Below are positions 1 through 14,944 of a DNA stretch of 64,000 bases, in pieces. Made by a program: the position numbers and the translations under genes. Source of the DNA: Rhinopithecus roxellana (taxonomy: Eukaryota; Chordata; Mammalia; Primates; Cercopithecidae); NCBI RefSeq assembly GCF_007565055.1, contig NC_044549.1, forward strand, positions 70,584,882-70,648,881. Direction: 5' to 3'. How positions within the stretch are numbered: the stretch's first letter is position 1; every line of letters begins with the position of its first letter. Under the pieces are notes generated by a model. That model saw only the letters and a list, made by a program, of their open reading frames with translations, ran no database searches and had not been told where the DNA came from.

Positions 1-44
1 ATAGCAAGACCCCTGTCTCTAAAAATTAAAATTAAAATAAGGCA
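1..44 (+). mobile_element. Alu left-arm tail fragment at window edge
   Basis: Begins 'atagcaagacccctgtctct' and runs into an A-rich linker, matching the end of an Alu left monomer. Confidence 0.6.
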
Positions 45-232
45 TAATTCTTATCACAATACAATAAAACTACAAAAGATTTTAAAGGCTTTTACAGGTG
101 AAAATTAAAATCCTGTCTATTAAACAACACTGAGGACTGGCCAGATATGAGCCTGTAGAAAAAAAAAAAAAAACAGGTGAAAGTGGAAATAAAAACTGCA
201 ATGGTGACATTTCTAAAAAATAATAATAATGA

Positions 233-540
233 GGTCAGGCGCAGTGGTTTATGTCTGGAATCCCAGCACTTTGGGAGGCTGAGGTGGGTGGATTGTTTGA
301 AGCCAGGAGTTCGAGACTGGCCTGGGCAACATTGCGAAACCCCGTCTCTGATTTTGTTTAAAACACAAAATTCAGCCGGGCGTGGTGGCACGTACCTATA
401 GTCCCAGCAACTCAGGGGACTGAGACAAGAGAATCACCAGCCTTGGGAGGTCGAGGCTGCAGTGAGCCATGACTAGTCCACTGCACTCCAGCCTGGGTGA
501 CAGAGTGAGACCCTGTCTGAAAAATAATAACATTAATAAA
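233..540 (+). mobile_element. Alu (J/S-like)
   Basis: Full dimer, diverged, with an A/TAA-rich tail. AATAATAATAATGA occurs on both flanks, consistent with a target-site duplication or tail slippage. Confidence 0.9.
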
Positions 541-1291
541 TAATAATAATAATGAAAGCACTGTATATGAGAATTTACAAGATACATTAGAGTAGTGATC
601 AGAGGGAAATTCATAACCTTAAATGCTTACATTAATAAAAATAAAAGGAGGAAAACAAGTGAATTAAACTCCAACTCAAATAAGCTAGAAAAATCACAAC
701 GAAATCAACCAAAAGAAAACATAAGGAAAGAAATAATACATATTGAAGTAGAAATTAAAGGGCTTAAAAAAAAAAACAGGAAAATGATAAAACTACATAA
801 ATTTAAATGGTGGTTCCTTGGGCAGAGGGAAACAGTAGCTAACCAAATCAAGAAAACAAAGAAGAAAACATAAATCTATAAAAAAGAAAAGTGACAAATA
901 ACTTTTATGATGGAAGAATTTTTTTAAATTGTGAGACACTACATTGCACAGTAAATAAATGTGAAAGCTTTTGAAATGGATAACTTCCTAGGAATACAGT
1001 TTTACAAAATTGACCTCAGGAGAGAGAAATTGCTTAAAGCAGACAAATTTCCGAAGAATTGTTAAAGAACATTTCAAAGAACTACCCCATAAAAAGCTGT
1101 CACAATCAGATGGTTTCACAAGAGAATTCCAGAAAACCTTCAAAACTCAAATATTACCAATGCTACATGAATTATTCCAGAGCATAAAAAACATAAAAAG
1201 GCTTCTAAATTTTTTATAAAGCAAGATTAACGTTTATACTCAAACCTAATAAATACAGTGCATGAACACACAAATATAAATCATTCTAACC

Positions 1292-1605
<314 letters not shown>

Positions 1606-2018
1606 TCTAACTTACGAATATTGATGTAAAAAAACAAACGAAACATTCACAAACAGAATCTAATACCTCATTTAGAAATACATCATGATCAACTAGAGTT
1701 TATGTCAGGAATGCAAGAATGGTTTGATGTTAGCAAATTCATTAAAATAATTCATCATATTAACGTAAGAACAGTTATATAATAATTTCTATAAATGTTG
1801 AAAAGGATTTTGATAAACTTCAACACTCATTTCAAATAAAACATTCTCAATAAAATAGGAAGATGGATACATGGTTAGCATAATAAAAATACTTAAGTCA
1901 AAAGCCAACTTTTTATTTAATTGGAAAAAAATTGGTGACATTCTCACTAAAGTCAGATATATGGCAAGGATGCCAACTATATCTACTACTATTTAACACA
2001 GTATAGAAGTTATCAGCC

Positions 2019-2465
<447 letters not shown>

Positions 2466-2814
2466 TTAAATAAAACTAACTCAAACATAAAGTAATTCAA
2501 TAATATAACAGGGTATAAAATTAACGTTCAGAAATCAATAGCTTCATATACACAAACAATGACCAACTAGTTAGAAGGAATAATGAAAGCAAAAACCCCA
2601 TTTACAATAGCAACAACAGTAAAGATAAAAACTTAGGTATTAATAAGAAATGTGCAAAAGCTATATGAAGAAATCTGTAAAACATTCTTAAAAGATATAA
2701 GTATACACTTGATGGAAAGGCATTCTTTGTTTTTGGAAAGCATGACTATCATAAAAATGTTTCTTATCCTTAAATTATAAATTTAATGCATTTCCAATAA
2801 AAAATACCAATAAG

Positions 2815-3388
<574 letters not shown>

Positions 3389-3589
3389 AATAAAGCACAC
3401 AAGAATTGCTAGAAAAACTAACAAAAGACAAAGAGGTAGAAGTAACCCTAATAGACATGAACGCATACTATAAGACCTCTAGAATTAAAATTATGTGGTA
3501 CTGGAGAATAAATAGTATAAAAGAATGAAAAGTGAAGAAATAGATCTGAGTATATAGGGAAAATTAGCTTTAGATACATATTTAGGATA
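3389..3589. other. AT-rich sequence, possible L1 remnant
   Basis: Some resemblance to L1 near 'aagaattgctagaaaaac', but I cannot assign it with confidence. Confidence 0.3.
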
Positions 3590-4192
<603 letters not shown>

Positions 4193-4575
4193 TTTTTATT
4201 AAGGCATAATTTACATACAACAAGATGTACAGCTCTCAAGTGTTCAGTTCCATGAATGTTGACAGTTGAATATATCTGTGTAGCCACCACTGAGCACAAT
4301 CTCTAGAACACTGCCATTGCCCTAGAAAATCCCCGACTCCCTTCCAGTCAATCCTCCCACCCACTCCAGAGCAACCACTTTCTGGTTTGTATTCTCATAA
4401 ATTACTTTTGCTTGTATCAATGGAATATAAATGGAATATGCAGTAATGTGTAACTGATTATTTCACATGTCTAGTGTTTTTGCTCAACATAATTTTTCAG
4501 AAGTCATCCACGTTGTGTGTTGAGCATTATTTCACTTCTTTTTATTACCGACCTTCTATGGATATAGTGTTTACA
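4193..4575 (-). mobile_element. L1M 3' end fragment
   Basis: Begins 'ttaaggcataatttacatac' and continues with 'ggaatataaatggaat' and 'catccacgttgtgtgttgag', typical of reverse-complement old L1 3' ends. Confidence 0.65.
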
Positions 4576-5680
4576 GAATTACTTTTTCTCTCCTAATGGT
4601 TTCTCATTGTTGAGTTGCAAATACGGAAAGTGAGAAAAATAGAATGAATTCTATAGTGTTGGATTGGAATTGGAGCTACCAGTATGAACTCACTGTTTTT
4701 AATATGTATAGATACATACAGAAGTAGTTGTAGATATGTGTGGATATATCTCAGTATGTGCATGCATATATACAGACAAGTATTCCCTGGCTTTGTTTAC
4801 TTATAGAGCTTGGGAGTAGTGTCGTTCCAACAGTAATAAGCACACCTTCCATCTATACCTTGGTTTCTAAATACCATTTTCTATGATAAAGAATCAGTGC
4901 TCTTTGGAGAAATGACTGTTTCCAGAGTTAGGGAGAAGAAAGTACAAGAGTGAGTTTGGAACATGTTCCCACAGACAGTAAAGACACTTTCAAAAGCTGA
5001 TATGGCTATCTCAAAAGGACAGGAGTGCCAGCCTGAAGGTACTTTGGCTACATTTCAGATAATAGGAAACATTAAAATGAATAAAGACAGTAATAGATTT
5101 TTATTCATTGAATTATTATTACTAATTGTTATTAAAAATGTGAAAACTAATGTTAGGTGGAGGGATATTTGTAAGAGAATACTACTAACTAATAAATGTA
5201 GAAGAAAGGATAGAAACATCACCATTTCACAACTGCCATACTAATAACTGATTCAGACAAAACTCACCATTGGGTGGAAGGTTGTTGAAAAACAGGATGT
5301 TCACATGATCTCATGTGAATTACTTATTATACAGGGAAAATAGAGTGTTATAATGGTGGATTTGGCAGGCATGATTATAACCAAGTGATCAAAGTTAACA
5401 TTACCAAGTAAGTCATATCGTGTGCCCCTGAGGCGATGCACTGAGAAGTATATAGTATTCCAGACAAAAATGTTGATTCTAACCATAAGGAAAAATGCAT
5501 CAAGTTCCAAATCAAGGGACATTTGGCAAAACAACTGGAACTTGGGCTCCAAATATATCAATGATGGGAAAGACAAAGTAAGGAGACTAAAGAAATAAGA
5601 CAACTAAATGCAATGAGGCATCCTTGATTGGATACCAGAGTAGGAGGGAAATAAAACATAACACTTTAAAGGACATTGCT
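4576..5680. other. No recognisable feature
   Basis: AT-rich unique sequence. The 93-residue open frame near 4963 has no recognisable domain and no gene context. Confidence 0.6.
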
Positions 5681-5965
<285 letters not shown>

Positions 5966-6009
5966 AAACAAACAAACAAACAAACAAACAAACAAACAAA
6001 CAAAAAAAC

Positions 6010-6410
6010 CGCATTATTGAGACATTTGGGACAAATCTGAATATAAATTATGTTCCATAATGTTCCTATATGTTAGATAATAACATTGCATCAATGTTAA
6101 ACATCTTGAGTTCAATAATTACATTGTAGTCATGTAGGAGAATGTCCTTGTTCTTAGAAAATATATGCTGGAGTATTGAGGGGTGAAGGGTCATTATACC
6201 TACAACTAACTCAACTGGTTTAGAAAAAAAAAGTAAATATACATATGTTTTTGTTTGTGTCTCTTTCTCTTTATATATGTGTGTGAAGAGAGAAAGAAAT
6301 AAAGTGAATGTAGTAAAATGTTAACAATTGTTGAAACTTAAGGATAATGTTAGTAGTGTTGGTACTATGTTTTCAACTTTTCTGTAGGTTTGAAATTTTT
6401 CGTGATAAAA
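6010..6410 (+). mobile_element. Old L1-type 3' UTR-like repeat
   Basis: Contains 'tgtccttgttcttag', an A/TA tract and 'gtttgaaatttttc', a combination I associate with mammalian L1M 3' regions. The family assignment is uncertain. Confidence 0.45.
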
Positions 6411-6417
6411 ATTTGGG

Positions 6418-6691
6418 ATTTTTTTTCTTATTTTTTTAGATAGGGTCTTGCTTTGTTTCCCAGGCTGGAGTGCAGTGGTGCCCAGGCAGTCATCCCACTT
6501 CAGCCTCCCAAGTAGCTTGGGACCACAAGTGTGCATCACCATACTTGGCTAATTTTTTAAAAAAAAATTGTATACAGACAGGATCTCCCTATGTTGCCTA
6601 GGCTGGTCTTGAACTCCTGGACTCAAGCGAACCTCCAGCCTTGGCCTCCTAAAGTTCTGGGATTACAGAACTTTGAGCCGCTGCGTCCGGC
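6418..6691 (-). mobile_element. AluJ-like
   Basis: A diverged, complete reverse-strand Alu ending 'gcgtccggcc'. Confidence 0.9.
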
Positions 6692-7557
6692 CAGAGCATT
6701 ACTTTTGATTAGAAACAAGAGACTTCAAAAAAAAGTTAGGTCTGAATATGTCTGCTTTGAGATTTTACCTTCAGGAAATAAAAACTCACTATCTTTGAAG
6801 TTACTTCAAGAAGGCTCCTTCAATGCGGAGCCTTAAGAAGCTTTGCCTAGGCGATAGGACATTTCCCTTTGGGGCTAGCTGGTGTCTTCAGTTGTTTGGG
6901 CAAGTCAAGGTCATAGTTTGGAGTAGATACTTTCCTCTGGCAGTAGCAACCATACCTTCAGGGCACTGCCTCTCCTCAGTCATGTGCTTCTCTTGTGGTT
7001 GCCAATCATGTGACCCTGTCCCCAGGCCAAAGGATGGGCAAGTAATCCAGGCCTGGCCAACAATGTACCCCAGTCACAGTCATTAGCTCAGGGAAGGGTG
7101 TGGGACCTTAGCTGGGCCAATCAGGCTCCTATCCTGGTATCTTATTTATGGGTGCCAGGAGACTTTCATTTATTTCTGAATGCTGCTACTTTCCCCTGGG
7201 ATCCTTTGGATAGTGTGATGTCAACCTGGAGCTCCACCAAGAATCCAGATTATTATGATTAACAGCTGTGCCCTTCCACAGGGTGAGCTGCAGGCAGAAT
7301 GAGAAGCAGTTGGCTTTGCTTCAGGGTTCCTCAAGGTGATCTTCTGGCTCCTGGGGCCTCTGTTTCTAAATTACAGGCAACATCTTATGTCACAGACCGA
7401 ATTCTATTGTGTAAACCACATGGCACATATGCAAGCGTATGCGCCCCTCCACCAAATGTCTCCTTGTTTGCTCAAGGTCCTACCCTCTCATTGGTCATTC
7501 TTTCCATAGACATGGTAGGCCAACTGTGAGCAAAACCTTGAGCAAAGTGCTGTGGCC
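6692..7557. other. Mostly unassigned sequence
   Basis: Positions about 7015-7150 ('gggtgtgggacc', 'ctgggccaatcagg') resemble the stretch at 47915-47970, so both are probably copies of one unassigned old repeat. I see nothing else. Confidence 0.5.
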
Positions 7558-7717
7558 CGGTGCTTCCCAAACATCACACTGGCTGCCTAAAATCCCCCAG
7601 AAGCCTTGCAAACACAGCTCTCTGGGTCCAGTTCCCAGAAGTTTTGACAAGAGAATATGTATGTTTAACAAGCCACCCAGGTAATTCGAAGGCCTGTTTG
7701 GGTTTGGAAAACACTGC
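7558..7717 (+). mobile_element. MER5A-like hAT-Charlie MITE
   Basis: Starts 'ggtgcttcccaaac' and includes 'aacaagccacccaggta', both close to the MER5A consensus. Ends are diverged. Confidence 0.6.
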
Positions 7718-8067
7718 AGGGGCAGGGAGGGGGTATCAAGGTAAATGTGGCTCAAAGCCATCTCTCAGGGAGCATTTAGATTAGGAAAAAGGATAAGGCA
7801 ACTGAGCTAATTACACTATGAAGCAGGAATCAGTGCCGGGCACCAAGAGAACCCTTCCCAGCTTCGTGGAGGCGTGAAAGCTGACCAGTCCTAAGGTGAC
7901 GCTGGGTCTTGCTGATGGGCACTCATGGGTTCTCCCTCCTCATTATCAAGCCTGCTTGGATCTCAAAACAGTGCCTTCCAAGGAAAGAGTCACCCTATGT
8001 TTCCACAAGTTCACACTGGAGAGTTGGGGAAATCAGACCATTTCGGGAGTTCCTACTGATGCCTTTT

Positions 8068-8383
8068 TTCTTTTCTTTTCTTTCTTTTTTTTTTTTTGAG
8101 ATAGGGTCTCACTCTGTCACCCAGACTGGAGTACAGTGGCACCCACCGTGGCTCACTGCAACTTCCGCATCCTGGGCTCAAGCAATTCTCCCACCTCAAC
8201 CTCCTGAATATTTGGGACTACAGGGGTGCACCACCATGCCCACTACTTTTTTGTTTTTTGTTTTGGTAGAGATGCCGTCTCCCTGTATCGCCCAGGCTGG
8301 TCTCAAACTCCTGGGCTCAAGTGATTCTCCTGCCTCGGCCTTCCAAAGTGCTGGGTTACAGGCATGAGCCACTGAGCCTGGCC
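8068..8383 (-). mobile_element. AluJ/S with 17-bp TSD
   Basis: Flanked by TCCT(A/G)CTGATGCCTTTT at 8051-8067 and 8384-8400, with one mismatch. Confidence 0.95.
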
Positions 8384-8426
8384 TCCTGCTGATGCCTTTT
8401 ATGGAAAGAAAGGGAGGGTTGGAGGA

Positions 8427-8500
8427 GAGTGTGTGTGTATGTGTGTGTATGTGTGTGTATATGTGTGTGTGTGTGTATGTGTGTGTGTGTGGTGTGTAGT
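8427..8500. repeat. (GTGTGTAT)n/(TG)n microsatellite
   Basis: Irregular TG and TATG units over about 70 bp. Confidence 0.9.
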
Positions 8501-8669
8501 CTTAACTAGGGCGCTTGGCCAGCATGTGTTCACTACATTCTTGTCAAGCGAGAGAGTGTTTCATGGAGCCAAATAAAACTCCAAGTGACCTTTTCATCAA
8601 ATCAGAGTGTGCCATTGTGGCTAAAAAGCACAGTCCATTGTAGTCATAATTACTGTTGTTTATTGGCCA

Positions 8670-8800
8670 CCCATTAACATGCCGGGGAACATAATAGCTG
8701 CTTTACATACATTCTCATTTAATCCTCTCAGAACCCCATGAAATTAGGACTATTTTTGTTGTCGTTTTACAGATGGAGAAACTGAAACTTAGAGGGGTTA
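8670..8800 (-). mobile_element. MIR fragment
   Basis: Contains 'gctttacatacattctcattt' then 'ttttacagatggagaaactg', the MIR core region in reverse. Confidence 0.7.
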
Positions 8801-9042
8801 GTACAACCTTCTGTTCATGTTTTTTTAAAGTGTTTTTGTGAATGATCCTTAATAGATATTATAACCAAATGTACATCAGTTAAGTTGCCAGCTTTCTTCT
8901 TCAAATATTTATATGATGAATAGTTATTAAGCATCTATTATGTGCATAGTCCCTACTAGGTGTGATAGGAAAGACTGAAAAATATCACAAATAGCTCTTT
9001 TCCCTAAGGAGCAGTTAATTTGGTTTGGAGGTACAACAATCA

Positions 9043-9358
<316 letters not shown>

Positions 9359-9394
9359 AATCAAAGGATTTTTTTTTTTAAGCTGCTTTCCCTG

Positions 9395-9560
9395 TTTGTG
9401 CTGTGCTTTTACAGCAATTATCAAATTGCATTTGGACTTAAGTTGTGCAAGTCTCTGCTCCTCCTTAGCCCCTTAGGGGTAAGGAACTCCATTTCACTCA
9501 CCTTTGTATTCTCAGCACATAGTAAGTGCTTAATCAATGTTGATGAATCAATGAACTGAT
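9395..9560 (+). mobile_element. L2 3' end
   Basis: 'cagcacatagtaagtgctta' followed by 'atgttgatgaatcaatga', the typical L2 terminus. Confidence 0.6.
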
Positions 9561-10541
9561 AAACTGGAATTTGGAGAGTGTGAATAAACATTCTAATCCT
9601 TTCTCAGATGCTGAAGAGCTTAATGAAACTTGCAAAGAAATCTACATCCAGAATAGAAAATAGCTATCATTGAGCAAGGAAAACTTTTCAAAATAATGAG
9701 TACATTCCATACACAACCATTCAAAGTATTTCTTAACTAGCATCCCTGGATGTCCCATGAGATGTTAATAAGTATTTCTTTAAAAAGAAGAAAGAATTCC
9801 AGAGTCCAGTGCATTTGGGAAATGCAGGGTTAGATAGGATCTCCTTACTGCAGGAGATCTCAGAGCCTTTAATAGACTGGCGTGCACTGTGTATAAACCA
9901 GAAGCTGTAGGTAGTTTGAAGAATATACTGTACATGGTAAGCAATATTTTCCAAGTGTATCTGACAGTGGACACTTCAGGGTAGGAGTGGAGGGAGTAAA
10001 GAAAAGAATTAATTGCAGGATCAAGACTAGAATAAGGTAAAGGAGGCAGCTAGGGTGCAAAATTTAAGCAAGTACCTACTTGCACGAAAACACTAGCGCA
10101 ACCCTGAGACTGGTCTCCTTACATTTTGCACCCTGGTCACCTTGCCTCATCCCAGGCCCAGACCAGGGGTAATCATTTTGTTTCTGTTTGTTTGTTTGTT
10201 TGTTATCAGTACCCTACAAACAAGGAAGGGGTAATCATTTTGAAGATGTCAACAAAAATTTCTGAATCTTCTTTTTCCCTATTTTGTCATGATTCTGGCT
10301 CAACTTTAGAGTTGTGAGTTGTGGAGGCCTTTCCTGGCCCTGGCTCCAAGGCAGAGCCTTCTATGGAGTTCTGGCCAAGGGCATGGGAACCCAGCTGATG
10401 CTTGGAGCAGGGTCAGGCTGCCCCTTCAGACTGGTTCAGGAAAAGGAAATCCAAACGGAACGAGTCTGTTCCACACACCAGAAAGTCTGTTCCACACACC
10501 AGAAGAAGTTGCCAGTTGCTCAATTTCCTTTCCTTCTTCTC
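9561..10541. other. Unassigned sequence with a (TTTG)n run and a 21-bp tandem repeat
   Basis: (TTTG)n lies at about 10184-10204. A perfect two-copy 21-bp tandem is at 10463-10504. I see no gene. Confidence 0.6.
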
Positions 10542-10843
10542 CTTTTTTTTTTTTTTTTTTTGAGATGGAGTCTTGCTCTATCACCCAGGCTGGAGTGCAG
10601 TGGTGCAATCTCGGCTCACTGCAGCCTCCGCCTCCTGGGTTGAAGCAATTCTCATGCTTCAGCCTCCCCAGTAGCTGAGATTATAGGCAGGTACCACCAT
10701 GTTTGGCTAATTTTTGTATTTTTAGTAGAGACAGGGTTTCACCATGTTGGTCAGGCTGGTCTTCAACTCCTGGCCTCAAGTGATCTGCCTGCTTTAGCCT
10801 CCCAAAGTGCTGGGATTACAGGTGTGAGCCACTGAACCTGGCC
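10542..10843 (-). mobile_element. AluS-like
   Basis: Complete reverse-strand Alu with a 20-nt poly(T). Confidence 0.94.
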
Positions 10844-10894
10844 CCCTTCATTCTTGAAAACAATAGAGATTAAGAGAAAGTCAATAAAGAATTC

Positions 10895-10970
10895 CCTAAT
10901 GACTAGGACAATGTCCAGCACTCAGTAAGTTGAATGAATGAGTGAATGAATAATGAATAAATAAATGGAA
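10895..10970 (+). mobile_element. L2 3' end fragment
   Basis: 'aatgtccagcactcagtaag' followed by GAATGAATGA repeats. Confidence 0.5.
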
Positions 10971-11181
10971 GAGGAGCCAGGAAAAGCATCACAGAATAAA
11001 CAAATATGAATCTCTCTCTTTTTAAATTGTGTTCCTTTGCACTATGGCAATAACTGACCTCCCTTGCAGTCTCTCCTCTGAGCCGGATGTTCTGCTTAGA
11101 TCTTTGGGTTTTTCCATTTGTACAGTCTCCTCATTAATGTCCCTCCCAACGTAAAGTTCTGTTTGATCTTAGAGCTAATGA

Positions 11182-11556
<375 letters not shown>

Positions 11557-11879
11557 ATCCCGTTTCTTTAAATCCATGAAAACAATCATCTTGAAGGGTT
11601 GCAAGCTGGTCCAGCCTGCCTTATTTTGTTGTTGTTATTGTTCTGTTTTGTTTGCTTTAGGTTTTGGCAGTCTGAAGCTGTGGTTTTTAGTTTCTGTCTC
11701 TAGTGACAAGCAGAAAAGAGGGATGAGGAAGGGGCTTTACTGACCCAACCAGAAAGAGAAACTAGGAACCCATGACTGTATTCTCTTCCTTGGACACCCC
11801 TATACTAGTGATAGATACTTAGGGGCACTTAATATACTCATGAGTTCAGTGTCTTTTTAACTCTTAGGGACTCCACTCC

Positions 11880-12175
11880 TTTTTTTTTTTCTTTTGAGAT
11901 GGAGTCTTGCTCTGTCGCCCAGGTTGGAGAGCAGTGGCGCAATCTTGGCTCACTGCAAGCTCCGCCTCCTGGGTTCAAATGATTGTCCTGCCTTAATCTC
12001 CCCAGTAGCTGGGATTACAGGTGCCCGCCACCACACCCAGCTAATTTTTGTGGTTTTAGTAGATGGTCTCTACTAATGTTGGCCAGGATGGTCTCAAACT
12101 CCAGACCTCAGGTGATCTGCCCGCCTCAGCCTCCCAAAGTGCTGGGATTATAGGCGTGAGCCACTGCGCCCAACC
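11880..12175 (-). mobile_element. Alu (S-like)
   Basis: Complete reverse-strand Alu. 'actccact' occurs on both flanks as a partial TSD. Confidence 0.93.
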
Positions 12176-13739
12176 ACTCCACTTCCTCTTCGTGAAAATA
12201 TTTCAGGGTAAACTCAATCTAAATAAATGTAGTGGAATATATGGTTTTGAAATACTACGTTGGCATGACAACCATGCTCATTCAGATGGCATGCTGAAAT
12301 ATTAGATAATGAACAAAGCTTCGTTTGTTTGGTCATTAATCTAATTAAATTATTATATGCAACTGATATTAAAATACCACTTTTGTATATCATAGTCCAG
12401 TTAAATAATTAAAAAGTGTAAAGGGCATATTTCCAGAATTAAAATGGCTACCGTATTTACCAAATATCTATAAACTTCCTGGGCAATCATTTGGTGTCCT
12501 GAGAACTGGCATCAGAAATTTAATACTCCAGATCCAGAAAGCTGAAAAAACATCTTTCCATGTTTCTCAGGACCTCATCTGACTTGCTCGTGTAAATGGA
12601 GACTATGCCTGCACTATCCCATTAGATTATCAATTTATCTTTCCTCTTAAACGTTTTCAATATTCCATCTCTTTTCGGTATTTGCATATCATTAGACCAG
12701 ACCATTTTAAGTAACAATACCTATTTTTCCCTTGATGACAAAACATTTCAACCAGCACATAAGATGCTTGTAATACATTTAATAATTTCTATAATCAAGT
12801 GGTTGAATCTATAAGGAACCACGCATCCTCACAGATGAATATAGGTTGGAGGGTAAACCTTACCCTCCAAACTGCAGACACTAGAGATCAAAGGCTGCCA
12901 ATTTTCCACGCTGTTCCTGTGTTTATCTTTGCATGCTTTTTTGGAACCCTTTCACTGTAACACACGAAAGCAGAGGAGAGGACTTAGAGATCTTTTCTGG
13001 GTGAGGAGAACCTTGGATTCTACTCCTAAACACTCAGTGATATTGGGGGAAACTATTAAACTTACCAAAAGCTCCACGAAGCAAATATTTTGTACCTTTC
13101 CAAGATGTTGTTGGCATAACATCAGGTCTGTATACAAAGGCCTCCTCGAGTTCTTCTGCCAGGACAAAAGCTCTTTTGTACTGGATGAGGAGGGGGGAAA
13201 TGCCTGTTGGGTTTGGGTTGGCTTAAACAGCATGGGTTTTCAGCACCAAGTGGGCTAATTTACTGCCTCAGTTCTAGTGAGTCACACTGCATCCTCTCTC
13301 TTGAGGGTCAAGTCTCCAGTCCAAAAGGGTGCTTTTAATTGGTCACACTATTGTGTATGGCTGGTCATCCCCAGCTGATTTCAGTGGGGTGTCAAATGGT
13401 CTAAGAATTCATTATTAATATAATAATGAAAACCTGCTCCAGGTAATGAATCAACTTGGCTTAACTTCTTCCATGCTGGGGATGGTATATGCCCTCTCCT
13501 GAGTCTTCCCGAATGACCAAAAGTGGTTAGGTGTCTTGGTTTCAGAGGATATTTCTGTAGGTACCGTGCACTGAGGAAGTGAGATGATCAACACACATTG
13601 TAGAGTATTGAAGGCAATGGAGTTTAACTTATAACAAGTGCCAATGTACCAAAAAACACCCAGGTATTACTGACTATTAACAAAACTGCAGATAATCCAG
13701 CCCTTAGCTACCACTATAATCTTGTCTGTGTCACTCGCC
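12176..13739. other. Unassigned AT-rich sequence
   Basis: 1.56 kb without a recognised repeat, apart from a perfect 11-bp-stem hairpin at 12846-12870. No coding pattern is recognisable. The AT-rich block 12300-12830 might be conserved noncoding DNA; this is a guess. Confidence 0.5.
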
Positions 13740-14512
13740 TTACAGTCATGACCCTCAAATCACACTGGTCTTGTATCTGGTCTGAGAACATGCCGAGCCC
13801 CCTCCCACCTCAGCACCTTTGTCCTTGCTGTCCTTCCTCCCGCAATGCCCCTGTCCTGGCTTTCCTGGCTCGCTCCTTGTCATTCCTTGGGTCTCAGCCT
13901 AAATGTTCCATCACCAGAAGGATCTTGTGGCCTCCTCACATCCCGCCCCATTATTTTCTATCTCACTATCTCGTTTATTTCCCTCATGACAGCCATCATG
14001 TTCAGAAATTAATTGATTTTATTTATTTGTTTATTGGTGTGTTGTCTGTTTCTCCCCTCTAGAAGCACAGCGATTGGATTTATTTCTCCAGTACACAATG
14101 CCAAGCACAGGAAGGCATTTGCTATGGATTAAATTGTGTCCTCCCACAAATTCTAATGTTGAAGGCCCAACCCCTGATGTGATGGTGTTTGGAGATGGGA
14201 TGTTTGGGAGGTAACTAGGTTTAGGGGAAGTCGTGAGGGAGGGCCCCTCATAATGGCATTAGTGTCTTTATAAGAAGAGACACCAGAGTGCTCCTCTGCT
14301 AGTGAGGACACAAGGAGAAGGCAGTTGACTGCAAGCCAGGAAGACAGCCCACACCAGAACCCTACCATGCTGGTGCCCTGATCTCAACATCCAGCCTCCA
14401 GTGAGAAAATAAATTCCTTTTGTTTAAGCCATGCTGTCTGGCATTTTGCTATGGCACCTGGAGCTAACCAATATAGCACTTAAGTCTTTGTTGAATGAAT
14501 GAATGAATATAC
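13740..14512 (+). mobile_element. L2 element, split by an MLT1 LTR
   Basis: The 5' part has the L2 'ggtctcagcctaaatgttcc' block and the 3' part ends in GAATGAATGAAT after the LTR. Reading across 14120-14478, the L2 sequence resumes where it broke off. Confidence 0.7.
14120..14478 (+). mobile_element. MLT1-type solo LTR (ERVL-MaLR)
   Basis: Begins TGCTATGG and contains 'gatggtgtttggagatggga' and 'gagaaaataaattcctt' near the end. A 5-bp TSD, GCATT/GCACT with one mismatch, flanks it. No internal or coding sequence is present. Confidence 0.75.
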
Positions 14513-14944
14513 AATCTCCTATAGTAATCAAGAGTTACATTTTGTAATCTGAGTGGTTCTGGATAATTTTTTTAAGTATCCATTTGCTAGGAGTTCACAC
14601 TGTATTTGTGAAGTCATTATGACATGGAGCTTTATTAAATGACATGGAGCTTTATTAAATACAACTTCTCTATTTTTCTTTGGTACTCTTATCACAAATC
14701 CTTATTACTGCTAAACTGTTCTGAAAGATACATCCAGGCAAAGTTCATGTGCACAGCTGGCCATGAGTTCATAAGTCTTAACCAACCAGGCTTATCTATC
14801 AAATAGCTTTAAAAAAAAAATACTGGCCAGTTGTTTGAATTGTTCAAAAGTTTTAACACCATGTAGACAAATCTACAAAGTTCTGAACATCTCCAGAGGA
14901 CATGTGCCCAAGGTGGTCAGGGCATAGCTTGCTTTTTTGTTTGT
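14513..14944. other. Unassigned sequence with a 20-bp tandem repeat
   Basis: A perfect two-copy 20-bp unit lies at 14621-14660. I see nothing else. Confidence 0.6.

Noticed and set aside
92..391. Open frames with SAQAGVQW / [10 protein letters not shown] type peptides throughout the window
   Set aside because: These are translations of Alu elements in either orientation, not genes.
595..1219. Possible protein-coding L1 reverse transcriptase
   Set aside because: L1 ORF2-like peptides are broken by many stops and frameshifts and interrupted by Alus; no functional element remains.
5966..6006. CRISPR-like array
   Set aside because: The regular repeat is (AAAC)n from an Alu tail; there are no spacers.
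7015..7150. Conserved regulatory CCAAT element ('gggccaatcagg')
   Set aside because: The same block recurs near 47940 in a similar context, so it is more likely part of an old interspersed repeat.
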